DNA from: Rebecca billardiae RCC1528
Lineage: Eukaryota > Haptophyta
Length of the DNA stretch: 64,000 bases
Direction: 5' to 3'
Assembly (NCBI GenBank): GCA_965240325.2
Contig: OZ251223.1
Coordinates: 2,418,001 to 2,482,000 of the forward strand
Shown: piece by piece, positions 1 to 8,509 of the stretch
How the letters are laid out: the number at the start of each line of letters is the position of its first letter
Numbering within the stretch: position 1 is the stretch's first letter
The notes under the pieces: generated by a model
Told to the model about the DNA's origin: nothing
The model's input: the letters and a program-made list of their open reading frames with translations, nothing else
Database searches by the model: none
Program-made: the position numbers and the translations under genes

Positions 1-953
1 AGGCACATCCACGGGCTGGCGTTCAGCCACCTCTCCAGGGCGCGTCCAGCCAGCGCGAGGCGCTGCCAGAGGCCCCCTTGCCTGCGCTTGCGGCGGCGGA
101 GTTTCTCGATGTCCCTTTGACCGGGGTAGTCGTCCAGGTTGTACCAGCCGCCATGCACCTTGAGGCCCTTGAGCTCTGGCAGCGTGATGCCCCACGTCCA
201 GCCGTGCAGGCGCGCGAGTGCGTGCAGCGCTGCGCGTACTTTCGCGAGCGTCGGATGCCTCGCGAGAGGCTTCCCGGGGACCGCTTCCATGGCGACCAGC
301 AGCCCTTCCGACTGTGTGTCCAGGACGAGCAGTGTTCGCGCTATCGGGACCGACGCTGGAGGTCCGATGAGCCGCGGCTGGTGCCACTTCCACCAGCTGT
401 GCACGTTCCTGCCATGCCAGTCGTCAATCGCAACGCCGCCGGTGCCCTCGGCTCGCGAGGCATTCTGGGCCGTGCCAAGAAACTGGTAGACCTGCTTGAC
501 GATGATGCGACTCCCCAGCAGACGATACACGTTGCGCATGTGTATGCCCGGGACCATCAGGCTCTTGACCAACCGAATGCGCGGCATGCGGCCAGCTGCT
601 GGCGCGAACCCGGGCCCGTGCTCGCGTTCGATGGCTGCGACCATGGACGCGACCCTCTGCTCGCTGAGCCGTGGTGGTGGTGGCTCATCGCGCAGATGCC
701 GTCGCTCCAATTCGCGCTCGAGGATGGCGCCGCTCACTCGAGCTTGTTGGGCGACATCGCACGCGTCGGCGCGCATCGCCCACCGCCACTGGCGCTCGCT
801 GCACCGACTCGTGTTGAGGGCAGGTGTGATGGTGAGGCGTGCAGCCTCGATCATGGGCAGCAGACAAATGCTCGCGGTCGAACGCGTCGCCACCGCCGTC
901 GCGTGCGGCGGCAGCGCTGCGAGAGCCAGCACGACCGCCGCACGCCCCAACAT
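1..953 (-). CDS. Secreted protein of unknown family, 3' part beyond the window edge
   Basis: An uninterrupted reading frame runs from an ATG at 951-953 to the left edge, about 317 residues with no stop, so the C terminus is missing. The N terminus (MLGRAAVVLALAALPPHA) is a clear signal peptide with an Ala-rich cleavage region. The mature part has Trp/His-rich segments (WHGRNVHSWWKWHQP near residue 175) followed by LLVAMEAVPGKPL, an Ala/Leu helix ending LARLHGWTWG, and a basic stretch KLRRRKRR near the edge. The order 'hydrophobic strand - ME.v.G.pL - LH.' faintly recalls the middle of protein-kinase-like folds, but no catalytic motif is visible, so I do not assign a function. A TATAAG lies about 20 bases upstream of the ATG on the minus strand. 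Codon use fits neighbouring host genes. Confidence 0.6.
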   Translation of the reverse strand, partial: MLGRAAVVLALAALPPHATAVATRSTASICLLPMIEAARLTITPALNTSRCSERQWRWAMRADACDVAQQARVSGAILERELERRHLRDEPPPPRLSEQRVASMVAAIEREHGPGFAPAAGRMPRIRLVKSLMVPGIHMRNVYRLLGSRIIVKQVYQFLGTAQNASRAEGTGGVAIDDWHGRNVHSWWKWHQPRLIGPPASVPIARTLLVLDTQSEGLLVAMEAVPGKPLARHPTLAKVRAALHALARLHGWTWGITLPELKGLKVHGGWYNLDDYPGQRDIEKLRRRKRRQGGLWQRLALAGRALERWLNASPWMC

Positions 954-2015
954 AAATACAGCCAAGGGGTCTTATACAAATTCAGCCCGAGCGTCTCGTG
1001 CAGCCCCCGGGGCGAGGCATCTCGAGGCGCAGGACATCGCCCCGTGTGCGCTTAACATGGAGTCGTTCGTCGACCATCCACTCGGGGATGGAATCATAGA
1101 CGCGACGCATCTCGGCGAGGGCAGCCCTGGGAGCAGGTTGAGGCCCTCCCATTGGGACCACCGCCACAGCGCCGGCGAGGCACCACGTCTGTGCGTCGCC
1201 GTTCACGGCGACACAACTCACGAACCGTGCAGTCGAACCGGCTGCAGCTGAGACACTTTTTTTTCTCCGGCCGAGTCACGCGCGTGTTTCCTGCGCTCGT
1301 CATCGCGTGGTTATCGAAACGACTATAAGCCAAGACTTTGATCGCAGATCGGACGCCCTACTATATGATGTGAGTACTCGTCATGACGGACACGTTTGTA
1401 TGAAAGTAGGGGGAATGTCTGTATGAAAGTAAGGGGAATGTTTGTATGAAAGTAACGGCTCTTCACATACGAAGATTGGACGCCTCGCGCGCGAACATTG
1501 CCGTATTTGCCAATACGGTAGAGGAGTCGGGGGGGGGGAGCATCAGGTAAAAGTGTGTTGTGCGTAACGACGTGGTATGCAACGGGCAGGCGTCAGACGG
1601 TCAGCAAGCTGTATAGCAGCAGATCGAGCAGCAGAGAGTGAGAGACAAACACCAGGGTCAGCGCGAGCTCCTCGCCGTCGTCCCCCCCCCCTCGTAGTCG
1701 CCCATCACTCCATCGCCGAGCGGAAGCTCGACGCACCGTCTGGTGTCGACGCGCGCGCGCCATCGCGGTGGTCGCGGTGCCACGCGTCGTCAGCCGTCGT
1801 CTCGAAGTGACCAATATAACGTATAACCCACTTTTTAAAGTCTCCGGTGCACCAATAACGGTACTTTTCCCTTTCGTCATTTTGGTCCGGCGGCCCCCGA
1901 ATCCGAGTGACCGGGTGCAATTAGGTTCAAGGTTGCGGGATGAACCGTTGCGCCAGCAGCCGCCATTTCCCCGGGCCGGACAAGCGGGATCCAGGTGCTG
2001 GAGTGCCGCTTCGCC
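954..2015. other. Spacer between the first two genes
   Basis: About 1 kb without a convincing gene. It holds a possible 56-codon minus-strand frame (982-1152, starting MGGPQPAPRAAL) whose codon use looks host-like but which cannot be joined to the gene at 951 by a good splice pair, a 23-bp tandem repeat at 1394-1455, and a poly-G run near 1530. Confidence 0.5.
1394..1455. repeat. 23-bp tandem repeat, about 2.6 copies
   Basis: The core GTATGAAAGTA recurs at 1398, 1421 and 1444 with a spacing of exactly 23 bases and only a few differences between copies. The last copy is truncated. No coding role is seen. Confidence 0.85.
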
Positions 2016-2429
2016 ATGCGCGCGGCGATTGTCCTTGTGCTGGCACTCGCCGCGGTGCCAATAGGCGGGTATTGGGCCCACACGCGATTGCCCCAAGCGA
2101 GGCGCGCGCGCATGTCGTGCCGCTGCTCCGACGCTCTGGACGAGAGCGATCGCATCGAGCTCGTGCGAGCCCGGCTGGAAGAGCGGCACACAAAGGAGCT
2201 GCTCCGGCGGCCGCGGCGCTACCTCTCGTTCGAGCACGCGCGTCAGTGGGCAAGGGCCATGTGGTTCACCTGTAAGGACGATTGGATGCTGATGCTCGAC
2301 CGCGGGGAGAAGCGAAATCCGTACATCCCCCGGAGGCCAGACGAATATTACGCGGACAAGGGGTGGACTGACTGGGACGACTTCCTCAACGGTGAGTGGG
2401 GACCGGACTTCGAGCGCAGCGGGCACTAG
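2016..2429 (+). CDS. Small membrane-anchored protein with one INT_rpt-type repeat unit
   Basis: A 137-residue protein starting at the ATG at 2016; the frame is open further upstream but with no earlier ATG. Residues 3-18 (AAIVLVLALAAVPIGG) form a signal anchor or uncleaved signal. A basic linker follows, then a single module from about residue 72 to the end with the pattern YLSFEHARQWAR...W...GEKRNPYIPRRPDEYY...GWTDWDDFL. This matches what I know as the integrase repeat unit, seen in tandem in some phage and bacterial integrases and often in algal and giant-virus proteins of unknown role. No catalytic recombinase domain is present. The GTGAGT just after the module could be a donor, but the only nearby acceptor would make a 37-base intron, so I end the gene at the TAG. 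Confidence 0.65.
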   Translation: MRAAIVLVLALAAVPIGGYWAHTRLPQARRARMSCRCSDALDESDRIELVRARLEERHTKELLRRPRRYLSFEHARQWARAMWFTCKDDWMLMLDRGEKRNPYIPRRPDEYYADKGWTDWDDFLNGEWGPDFERSGH

Positions 2430-3208
2430 GGCGAATTCCGGCTCATCCTATCCCATACGGGCCGCATCGCATCGCGATTCGCGACGCTGGCTCACCGGTC
2501 ACTTGCCTGCCCCGAGGCCCCTGGACTTGTCGTGTCCAGACCACTTCCACCCGTTGCGATGACACAACGACTGCTGATCGGAGCCGTCCTTGGCTCATTT
2601 TTTTGCCGCCTCGGGATCGCCCTGGACTGGCTTCATCAGCATACGGATTCCCCCAAATGCAATGCGGAGGAGACCACCTGGATCTGAATTTACATGACGA
2701 CCAACAGTTCGTGCTGGGCATCACGCTTCAGTACTACTGTCTACTCTCTGAGTAGCCTTCCGGGCCTAAACGCGGCAGCCTCGCCGGCCGTCACACGCAA
2801 TATACTTTAGTGTTGATGAATACGACAGTCAGCGGTATACTCCGGCGCGATGGCCGCGGTATAGTGAAGGCTGACGATCGGTGTTACCAGTCTGATGAGC
2901 GATGTACAGTGATTCTCAGAACGTCAACGTACATACAGTAGCTTAAGCTAGTTATTGTTAATAACGACTCTCTCTCTCTGGCACTCCGTCGTCTCGATCT
3001 GTATATGTATGCATGTAACTATGTAGTATGCTATGCATGCATGTATATGTCGAATTAAATTACAATATATTTATTTAGCTATACGTCGATTATAGAATTA
3101 TGTCATCAGCAGCAGCAGCGAAGTTTCGGCGGCGAGCGTTCCGATGACCTCGCGACGATGGCCTCGCAGACCTTCCGCACCGCACAGCCAGCAGGATCGA
3201 GACGACAC
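2430..3208. other. Spacer, AT-rich in its second half
   Basis: No convincing gene. A 42-codon frame at 2559-2687 (+) encodes a short hydrophobic peptide starting MTQRLLIGAVLGSF and a longer frame overlaps it, neither with supporting context. From about 2800 the sequence becomes AT-rich with TATGCATG-type repeats typical of intergenic DNA here. Confidence 0.5.
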
Positions 3209-5647
3209 TTAGGACCCGTGCTTCCTTGTCGTGGGATCGTTGCTGCCAAAGGGTGTCATCATCGCATCCGACGTGCGGGGCCGCTTGTGTGTGCCGGGAG
3301 TGCGGTGCTGCGCCCGCTGCGCTGAGCCGTTCGCCGACGCTCGTGCAACCTGCTGCGCGGCGTGGGCATGCACGCGCCCGCCATCGCCTCCACTCCTGGG
3401 TCCCGGCGCCGATGACAGGCCCATCGGTCGTGCTGGGGTGCGTGTCTGTGGCGCCCCTGGCGTTCCCGAGCCTCCAGCAGCGACGGCCGCTGGCCGGGGC
3501 AGTGCGTGCCGGGCGCCAGAGCCTGCCAGCATGGGCGTCGCGCCCTGCCCGCGCGGGCCCGGCGGCGGGGTGCCACTTGCGCAGGCGGCGTGTGGGAACG
3601 AGAGCCACGGCTGCTTGCACGCCAGCCCCTGGTGCTGGTCGCCCCCAGGTGTGATCGGCCGGCGTCCACTCGCATCGGCGCGCTGGTGACTGCTGTCGTG
3701 TGGCGTCGAGCGGCTGCCCGGCGGCGGCCGTGCCTCTGCCTCGCCGCTGCTCCACTCACGCCGCAGCTGCGCGAGCCAGGCCCCATCCAAGGCCACGCCG
3801 CGCTCGGCCACTGCGCCCGCCTCGGCAGCGGCAGCGGCAGCGCCGCCGTTCTGTGTCGCGCGTTGAGCGCCGGCGCTGCCCCGCCCCTCACGCGCCTCCG
3901 CCTGCTCCGCCGCGTGCGCGCGCGCGGCCAGGTGCGAGAGCGCTGTCGCCCTGCGCCTGGAGGCGAGGAACTCCCGACGGTGGTCCCAGCCGGACATGTC
4001 GTGTGGCTTCCGCGCGGGGCCCGGCGCCGGCGGGTGGGATGGCTGCGCCGGAGGCGCGTCCTGCGCGCGCGGCGCGGCCCCCGTCTCCGCCGCATCGGCC
4101 GTCGCGCCGTCCTCAGCAGGCAGCAGGTCGACGGCCCAGAGGGCGCCGTTCGAGTCAAGTGCCCACATGGTGCGCCTCGGCGCGCCCGCCGGAGGCGCGC
4201 CTCGCTCGGGCGCGCCGAGGCACAGCCCCGTCAGCGGGCGGTTCACGCACTGCCAGCTGCCAAGCGCGCTCGCTCCGTCGAGCACGCTGCGCGCGAGCGG
4301 GGCCGGCCCAGGCGCGTGCGCCGAGCGCGCCCACACCGGGTGCCACGTCGCGTCTGCGGCGCGCACGTCGACGCGCAGGACCGCCGCGGGCTCCGTGCAG
4401 AAGCGCAGCAGCGGCGCCGCGGCCGGCGCGCTCTGCTCGCCCTCCTCCACGCCGAGCGGCGGCACGAACGATCGCCACGACAGCAGAGGGCGGCGCAGGA
4501 AGCGCGCGTCGAGCACAAGCAGCTGCCGAGCGCTCGCGACCGCGAGCTGTGGCGGGGGCGCGCACGCGTCGGCGGCGGGCCCCGCGTGGTCAGAAGCGGC
4601 GGCGATGGCGAGGATGGGCTCCGAGGCGGGCAGGCCGAGGTCCATGCACGTGGCACCGCCGGCGCCACCCGCGGCGCCGCGTGCCAACGCCAGCGCCGTG
4701 CACGAGCCGAGCGGCGGCGCGCGCGTGTCGATTCGGCGCACCTCCAGTGAGTCTGCATGCCACAGCTGCCGAGGGTGCGTGCCGTACGCGACGGCGTGCC
4801 AGCTGGTCGGCTGCGCGCGGCTGCCGCACGGGCCGCCCGCGCGACGCACCGGCACGCACGCCGTCTCCTCCACGCCCGCGCCCCCGCCGCGCCCTCGGTC
4901 CAGCAGCAGCGTGCGCACGCGGCCGTCGCTCGTCGCCAGGGCGAGCTCACCCGCCGCGTGCGGCGAGAAGGCCGCGTCGGCCGCGTACGCGGGCGTGCGC
5001 ACGCTGCACGCCGGGAGCAGACGCACCGCGCCTGACGCGTCGTCGCCGCCGCCGTCCGCGTCGAGCGCGCGCAGCACGTGCACGCTGTACGTGGTGCGCG
5101 CGCCCACGAGCGTGGCGCCGTGCACGCGCGCGGCGCCGCTCAGCACCTGGTGCACGGCCGACTCCACGATGGCGCCCTCAGACCAGGCGCCCGCGTCTGG
5201 CCGGCCACGGTCGAGGCGGCAGGTGGAGACACACTCCGGCGTGCTCTCGAGGCACGCGACGCCGACGCCTCCCTCCGAGCAGCACGCCAGCTTGGTGCCG
5301 GCCAGCGCGTCGTACTGCCGAAGCTGCGCCTCCTGGGCTGCCTCCTCGCGCAGCAAGGACGAGAGCAGCTGCCGAGGGATGTGCGGATGGCCGCGCGCCT
5401 CGTAGAAGTCGATTTGCTCGTTGACGCGCTCGTCGTCTCTCGTGGGCGCGCTGGCCTGCTCCTCCTGTGCCCTTCGCCGCGCCTCCGCGAGCGCAGCGGC
5501 GCTCGGAGGCTGTCGCGCCGCGAGCGGCCGGAAGCCGAGTCGAGACACGAGGTACGCCGAGCTGACTGGGCGGTGCCGCTCGCCCCACACAGCCCCAAAC
5601 ATCCCGAACGGACCGACGTCCGCCACCCCGTGCTCCCAGGACTGCAT
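3209..5647 (-). CDS. TAF1C/Rrn6-like RNA polymerase I initiation factor subunit (tentative)
   Basis: An 812-residue intronless protein starting at the ATG at 5645-5647. Residues 130-500 look like a degenerate beta-propeller: short strands ending in Asp/Arg with no classical WD dipeptides. Two segments resemble the TAF1C/Rrn6 family, subunits of the promoter factor that recruits RNA polymerase I to rDNA: AYGTHPRQLWHADSLEVRRI near residue 297 (family pattern 'G.HPR.l......v...D.R') and LVLDARFLRRPLLSW near 380. The last 200 residues are low-complexity and end in a basic stretch (GTHKRPR), as in the Rrn6 tail. The N-terminal 110 residues are helical and charged. Similarity is weak, so a generic propeller protein is the alternative. 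The gene is head-to-head with the one at 5710, leaving only 62 bp for both promoters. Confidence 0.45.
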   Translation of the reverse strand: MQSWEHGVADVGPFGMFGAVWGERHRPVSSAYLVSRLGFRPLAARQPPSAAALAEARRRAQEEQASAPTRDDERVNEQIDFYEARGHPHIPRQLLSSLLREEAAQEAQLRQYDALAGTKLACCSEGGVGVACLESTPECVSTCRLDRGRPDAGAWSEGAIVESAVHQVLSGAARVHGATLVGARTTYSVHVLRALDADGGGDDASGAVRLLPACSVRTPAYAADAAFSPHAAGELALATSDGRVRTLLLDRGRGGGAGVEETACVPVRRAGGPCGSRAQPTSWHAVAYGTHPRQLWHADSLEVRRIDTRAPPLGSCTALALARGAAGGAGGATCMDLGLPASEPILAIAAASDHAGPAADACAPPPQLAVASARQLLVLDARFLRRPLLSWRSFVPPLGVEEGEQSAPAAAPLLRFCTEPAAVLRVDVRAADATWHPVWARSAHAPGPAPLARSVLDGASALGSWQCVNRPLTGLCLGAPERGAPPAGAPRRTMWALDSNGALWAVDLLPAEDGATADAAETGAAPRAQDAPPAQPSHPPAPGPARKPHDMSGWDHRREFLASRRRATALSHLAARAHAAEQAEAREGRGSAGAQRATQNGGAAAAAAEAGAVAERGVALDGAWLAQLRREWSSGEAEARPPPGSRSTPHDSSHQRADASGRRPITPGGDQHQGLACKQPWLSFPHAACASGTPPPGPRGQGATPMLAGSGARHALPRPAAVAAGGSGTPGAPQTRTPARPMGLSSAPGPRSGGDGGRVHAHAAQQVARASANGSAQRAQHRTPGTHKRPRTSDAMMTPFGSNDPTTRKHGS

Positions 5648-5709
5648 GGGTGTGCTCTCGACCCAAGGCGCACGTCAGCTCGTCGCTGCCGCCATCGTCA
5701 GCCACGGCG
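5648..5709. promoter_or_regulatory. Compact divergent promoter (62 bp)
   Basis: The interval between two outward-facing start codons (5647 minus, 5710 plus). No TATA box is visible. An earlier plus-strand start would overlap the minus-strand gene, which argues for 5710. Confidence 0.45.
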
Positions 5710-6615
5710 ATGGCGGCCCGTGCGACTACGACGATTTGGTATTGGCAGCTCCTGCTGACGCTTCCCTCCAGCTTGGGCGTCCTCGGAGGCGCTAGCCCGA
5801 GCCCGAGTGCACGCCCGGTCGTGCTCATCGACGCGTGCAACTGCGGGCTTCGCTTCGTGGCATCCAAAGCCAAGCGCGTACCGCTGCTCCTCAGCTGCGC
5901 GGGCGATCGCACGCGCGGTGCGCGGGATCTTGGACCATCCCTGAACAAGTGGCTCTTAGCGAACGATGCGTTTGGCGCATGCGTCTTTGACGGCAAGGCC
6001 GATGCCGGGCGATACGCCTCACGCCACTACGAGCTGCACGCCCGGCTGAGCGCGGAGTTCACGGCGGCGGACGTGAGCGCTGATGACGTCATCATTGAGC
6101 GTTGTCATGGCACCGCGCTCACCATCGAGCGCGACCTCACGCTACTCCGCGCCGCGGAGCAGCTCGAGTCATCCCACGGCAAAGTTGCATCTGGCAGCTG
6201 GGTACAGCTGACGCTCCGGCAACATCCGCCGTACGCGCGCGAGAGCGAGCTGACTCGCGCATGGGCACGGCCGAGCAGACACGTGTACACGTGTGCCGCT
6301 GGCTCTGCGCCAGCCACTCGCCTGGCCTCGCAGCTGCGTGCCGTGGAGGAGCGAGGGTCCGCCGATGGCATCTCCGCGCCTCGACTCTCCCGAGGGCCCG
6401 CGCTTGTCGTCACGGCGGACAAGCGACTGCGCTCAGCGTGCGAGCGTGCGGGAGCCATCGTTGTCGCACCTGCTCTCGTACTGGATACGACGTCAGGGGC
6501 GCGGACGGCCACACTTGACGGCACTTGGCAGCGGAGCATGGATGGCACTGCGACAGCGTCGCGTGCGCGCCCCCAGCCGGCTGCTCGCAGCAGCAGAGGT
6601 GCCGACGGGTCGTGA
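5710..6615 (+). CDS. NYN/PIN-like (YacP-type) RNase candidate with signal peptide
   Basis: A 301-residue protein starting at the ATG at 5710. The N terminus (TTIWYWQLLLTLPSSLGVL) is a signal peptide or first part of a plastid leader. The mature part begins PVVLIDACNCGLRF, the first strand of an NYN fold with its metal-binding Asp followed by C-N. A second acidic strand is DVIIERCHGTA near residue 135 and the fold closes with ALVVTADKRLR...AGAIVVAP near 240, where YacP-like proteins have 'VVTsD..l...a...Ga'. NYN domains are metal-dependent ribonucleases; the Asp residues at these three positions are the expected catalytic ones. About 80 residues between the second and last motif form an insertion relative to the compact family. 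A secreted or plastid location is unusual for this family. Confidence 0.5.
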   Translation: MAARATTTIWYWQLLLTLPSSLGVLGGASPSPSARPVVLIDACNCGLRFVASKAKRVPLLLSCAGDRTRGARDLGPSLNKWLLANDAFGACVFDGKADAGRYASRHYELHARLSAEFTAADVSADDVIIERCHGTALTIERDLTLLRAAEQLESSHGKVASGSWVQLTLRQHPPYARESELTRAWARPSRHVYTCAAGSAPATRLASQLRAVEERGSADGISAPRLSRGPALVVTADKRLRSACERAGAIVVAPALVLDTTSGARTATLDGTWQRSMDGTATASRARPQPAARSSRGADGS

Positions 6616-6758
6616 CTAAGCTAGCTGCCAGGTGAGATTCGTCGTCGACAACAAGTGGACGACGTCGACACCACCCCGGCCCCCCGGCCCCCGGGTCGCC
6701 GGGAGCAATACATCATCGGAATAAATTAGTTAGGAGTAGCCTACTGAGACTGTAGGCA

Positions 6759-6815
<57 letters not shown>

Positions 6816-7274
6816 TATATGTATGTGTGTGTGTGTGTGTGTGTAGCTAGTGTGTGTGTACTGTGTGTGTAACTGAGTGTAAGCAGACAAGCTGATAGTG
6901 TGTATATGTCCCGCGCTGTCAGCGCATCGGCGCTTATACAGTTAGATACGGACGGTACTGATGCTGATAGCATCATATATGGCGGTAGAAACAACCTGGT
7001 AGAATCCGATAGCTTACAGCTAGCTCGGCAGTCCGGTAGAATATCGGCGCGACTGCTCACAGTAGCAATGACTACTACCTACCGCCAGTGCGGACGCGCG
7101 ACTACGTCGCCGTCTAGCTACTGCTACTCCGTCGCTTGTCATCCGAGACTGCTAGCATCATGCTGGCTGCCTCATGCTGCGCCCGTTGGATCAGTACGCG
7201 AAGCATCTCCTATCAGAACGGAATTACGGAATATGGACGACGATCATGCAGAGTCACGCGCGCTTTCGTACGCG
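6616..7274. other. Spacer with microsatellites
   Basis: No gene seen. It contains the AT/TG microsatellite at 6760-6844 and, on either side, mixed sequence with many TAG/CTA triplets and stops in all frames. Confidence 0.6.
6760..6844. repeat. (AT)n followed by (TG)n microsatellite
   Basis: About 60 bases of alternating A and T with one TAC interruption, passing directly into about 23 bases of TG repeat. A further GTGTGTG cluster follows to 6870. Confidence 0.95.
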
Positions 7275-8177
7275 TTAATCGCGATCTGGCACCCCCTCCT
7301 CGTCAGTCCCTGCGCCATACTGCTCATGGGACGAGGCGCCATGCCGCCGCAGATGCACCGCTGTCATCAGACTCACCTGATCTGCGCGTGAGCAGTGCGG
7401 CCAGCTGCCCCCGTCCTTTAGGTGCGCCTGCCGCGCCTGCGGGAAGCGACGGACGAGCTGTGCGTGGGCGAGCTGCAGCAACTCGCCGGCGTCCGGCGTG
7501 GAGATGACGGTGATGCTCGTCTCGGCGAGCTCGAGCCGACCCACGTGCCCGGGCGAGCACAGGAGCGTCAGCCGCGAGCCAATCGCATCGCCATCCATCT
7601 CATCCAGCTCGCGCGCGGCTGCGTCGACTGATGCAGTGATGCGCACCTCGAGCGCGTCGCGCGGGAAGTGCTCGAGGACGATCTTCTTCAGGATGAAGGG
7701 TGGCATGTACGCGAAGAGCGCCGTGCACGCCGCGGCGCGCGCTGCGAACACGGACGTGTCCGCAAAGCTGTTGCACAGGACGACGGACAGCACGTACGCG
7801 GGCATGAATTCAGCCAGCTTCAGCGCGAGAAATCCTCCGAGGTCGAGGCCGAGGAAATGGGCGGACCGGACGCCGATCGTATCAAGAAAGGTCTTCATCT
7901 GTACCACCCACTCCGTGTGAGACCATGACGGCGGCGGCTCGACGCAGATCACGCGCGCGTGAAAGCTGGAGAGAGCGACGCAGGTGCGGGCAAACTGCTT
8001 GCCGCCGCCGATCAGCCCGGGAAGACAGACGAGCGGCACGGCATCCGGAGCGGCGGACGGTGGCCTCGCCGAAGAGTCGAAGAATGACCACGTGGACTCG
8101 CCGATCGTCAGCGTCTGACGCGCCACAGATGCCCGCCATTCGTTGGCCACCCTATCGATGATCGCAGGTGCCGCCAT
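7275..8177 (-). CDS. Maspardin (SPG21/ACP33)-like alpha/beta-hydrolase fold protein
   Basis: A 300-residue protein close to the 308 residues of human maspardin, starting at the ATG at 8175-8177 (the frame extends upstream with a poorer N terminus). Family signatures are in order: LVCLPGLIGGGKQF (oxyanion region), HFLGLDLGGFLALKLAE (nucleophile elbow), VVLCNSFADTSVF, MPPFILKKIVLEHFP and QAHLKDGGSWPH near the C terminus. Maspardin is a cytosolic, endosome/TGN-associated protein thought to be a scaffold rather than an enzyme. At the elbow the usual G-x-S-x-G is here G-L-D-L-G: the nucleophilic Ser is Asp, so Ser-dependent hydrolysis is not expected. The His region is retained only as SWPH. No introns. 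Confidence 0.85.
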   Translation of the reverse strand: MAAPAIIDRVANEWRASVARQTLTIGESTWSFFDSSARPPSAAPDAVPLVCLPGLIGGGKQFARTCVALSSFHARVICVEPPPSWSHTEWVVQMKTFLDTIGVRSAHFLGLDLGGFLALKLAEFMPAYVLSVVLCNSFADTSVFAARAAACTALFAYMPPFILKKIVLEHFPRDALEVRITASVDAAARELDEMDGDAIGSRLTLLCSPGHVGRLELAETSITVISTPDAGELLQLAHAQLVRRFPQARQAHLKDGGSWPHCSRADQVSLMTAVHLRRHGASSHEQYGAGTDEEGVPDRD

Positions 8178-8509
8178 CGTTGATCCTATGCGTTGATCCA
8201 CCACTTCAATGAGGTAGTACAGTTTATTTGTTTTAACGTGCGTAAGGCTCACGGTGGCAGGTTGCCGCGCCATCCTTCATCGCACGCTCTCCGAAGAGAG
8301 TGGCTGCATGTGACACAGTACTTGTACGCCTGAGCTGTGTGCGTCTCTTATTCTGAGTAAACTGTACTACTCATGTGTACTGTAGCAGCTAGCACTGAGC
8401 ACATTCCACATGTATGATGTGGCGGAGTGTTGTACAGTAGCCACGTGACACAGTATTTATAATAACACTCATTAACAGTACTCTGAGTCGTGCCGAGATG
8501 ATCTCGGAT
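8178..8509. other. Spacer between two minus-strand genes
   Basis: It carries the promoter of the maspardin-like gene and the 3' flank of the NTF2-repeat gene, including one copy of a dispersed motif at 8327-8367. Nothing else is recognised. Confidence 0.5.
8327..8367 (-). repeat. Dispersed 3'-flank motif, copy 1
   Basis: On the minus strand it reads AGACGCACACAGCTCAGG after AGTTTACT and AATAAG. The same order is found at 42366-42414 (plus strand), and the core at 11097-11122 (minus strand). This copy lies 143 bases past the stop of the gene ending at 8510, in its sense orientation. Confidence 0.75.

Noticed and set aside
982-1152. Small gene upstream of the first CDS
   Set aside because: Host-like codons, but only 56 codons, no motif, and no workable splice to the downstream gene; noted in the spacer entry only.
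1593-2426. 277-codon minus-strand frame opposite the INT_rpt-type gene
   Set aside because: The plus strand carries the recognisable repeat module; the minus frame has no motifs and crosses noncoding DNA.
2390-2430. Intron at the end of the INT_rpt-type gene (GTGAGT...CACTAG)
   Set aside because: It would be only 37 bases, shorter than any other intron here, and leads into sequence without protein-like features.
3700-5424. Several long plus-strand frames opposite the TAF1C-like gene
   Set aside because: Arg/Ala/Pro-rich antisense translations; the minus-strand frame has balanced composition and conserved blocks.
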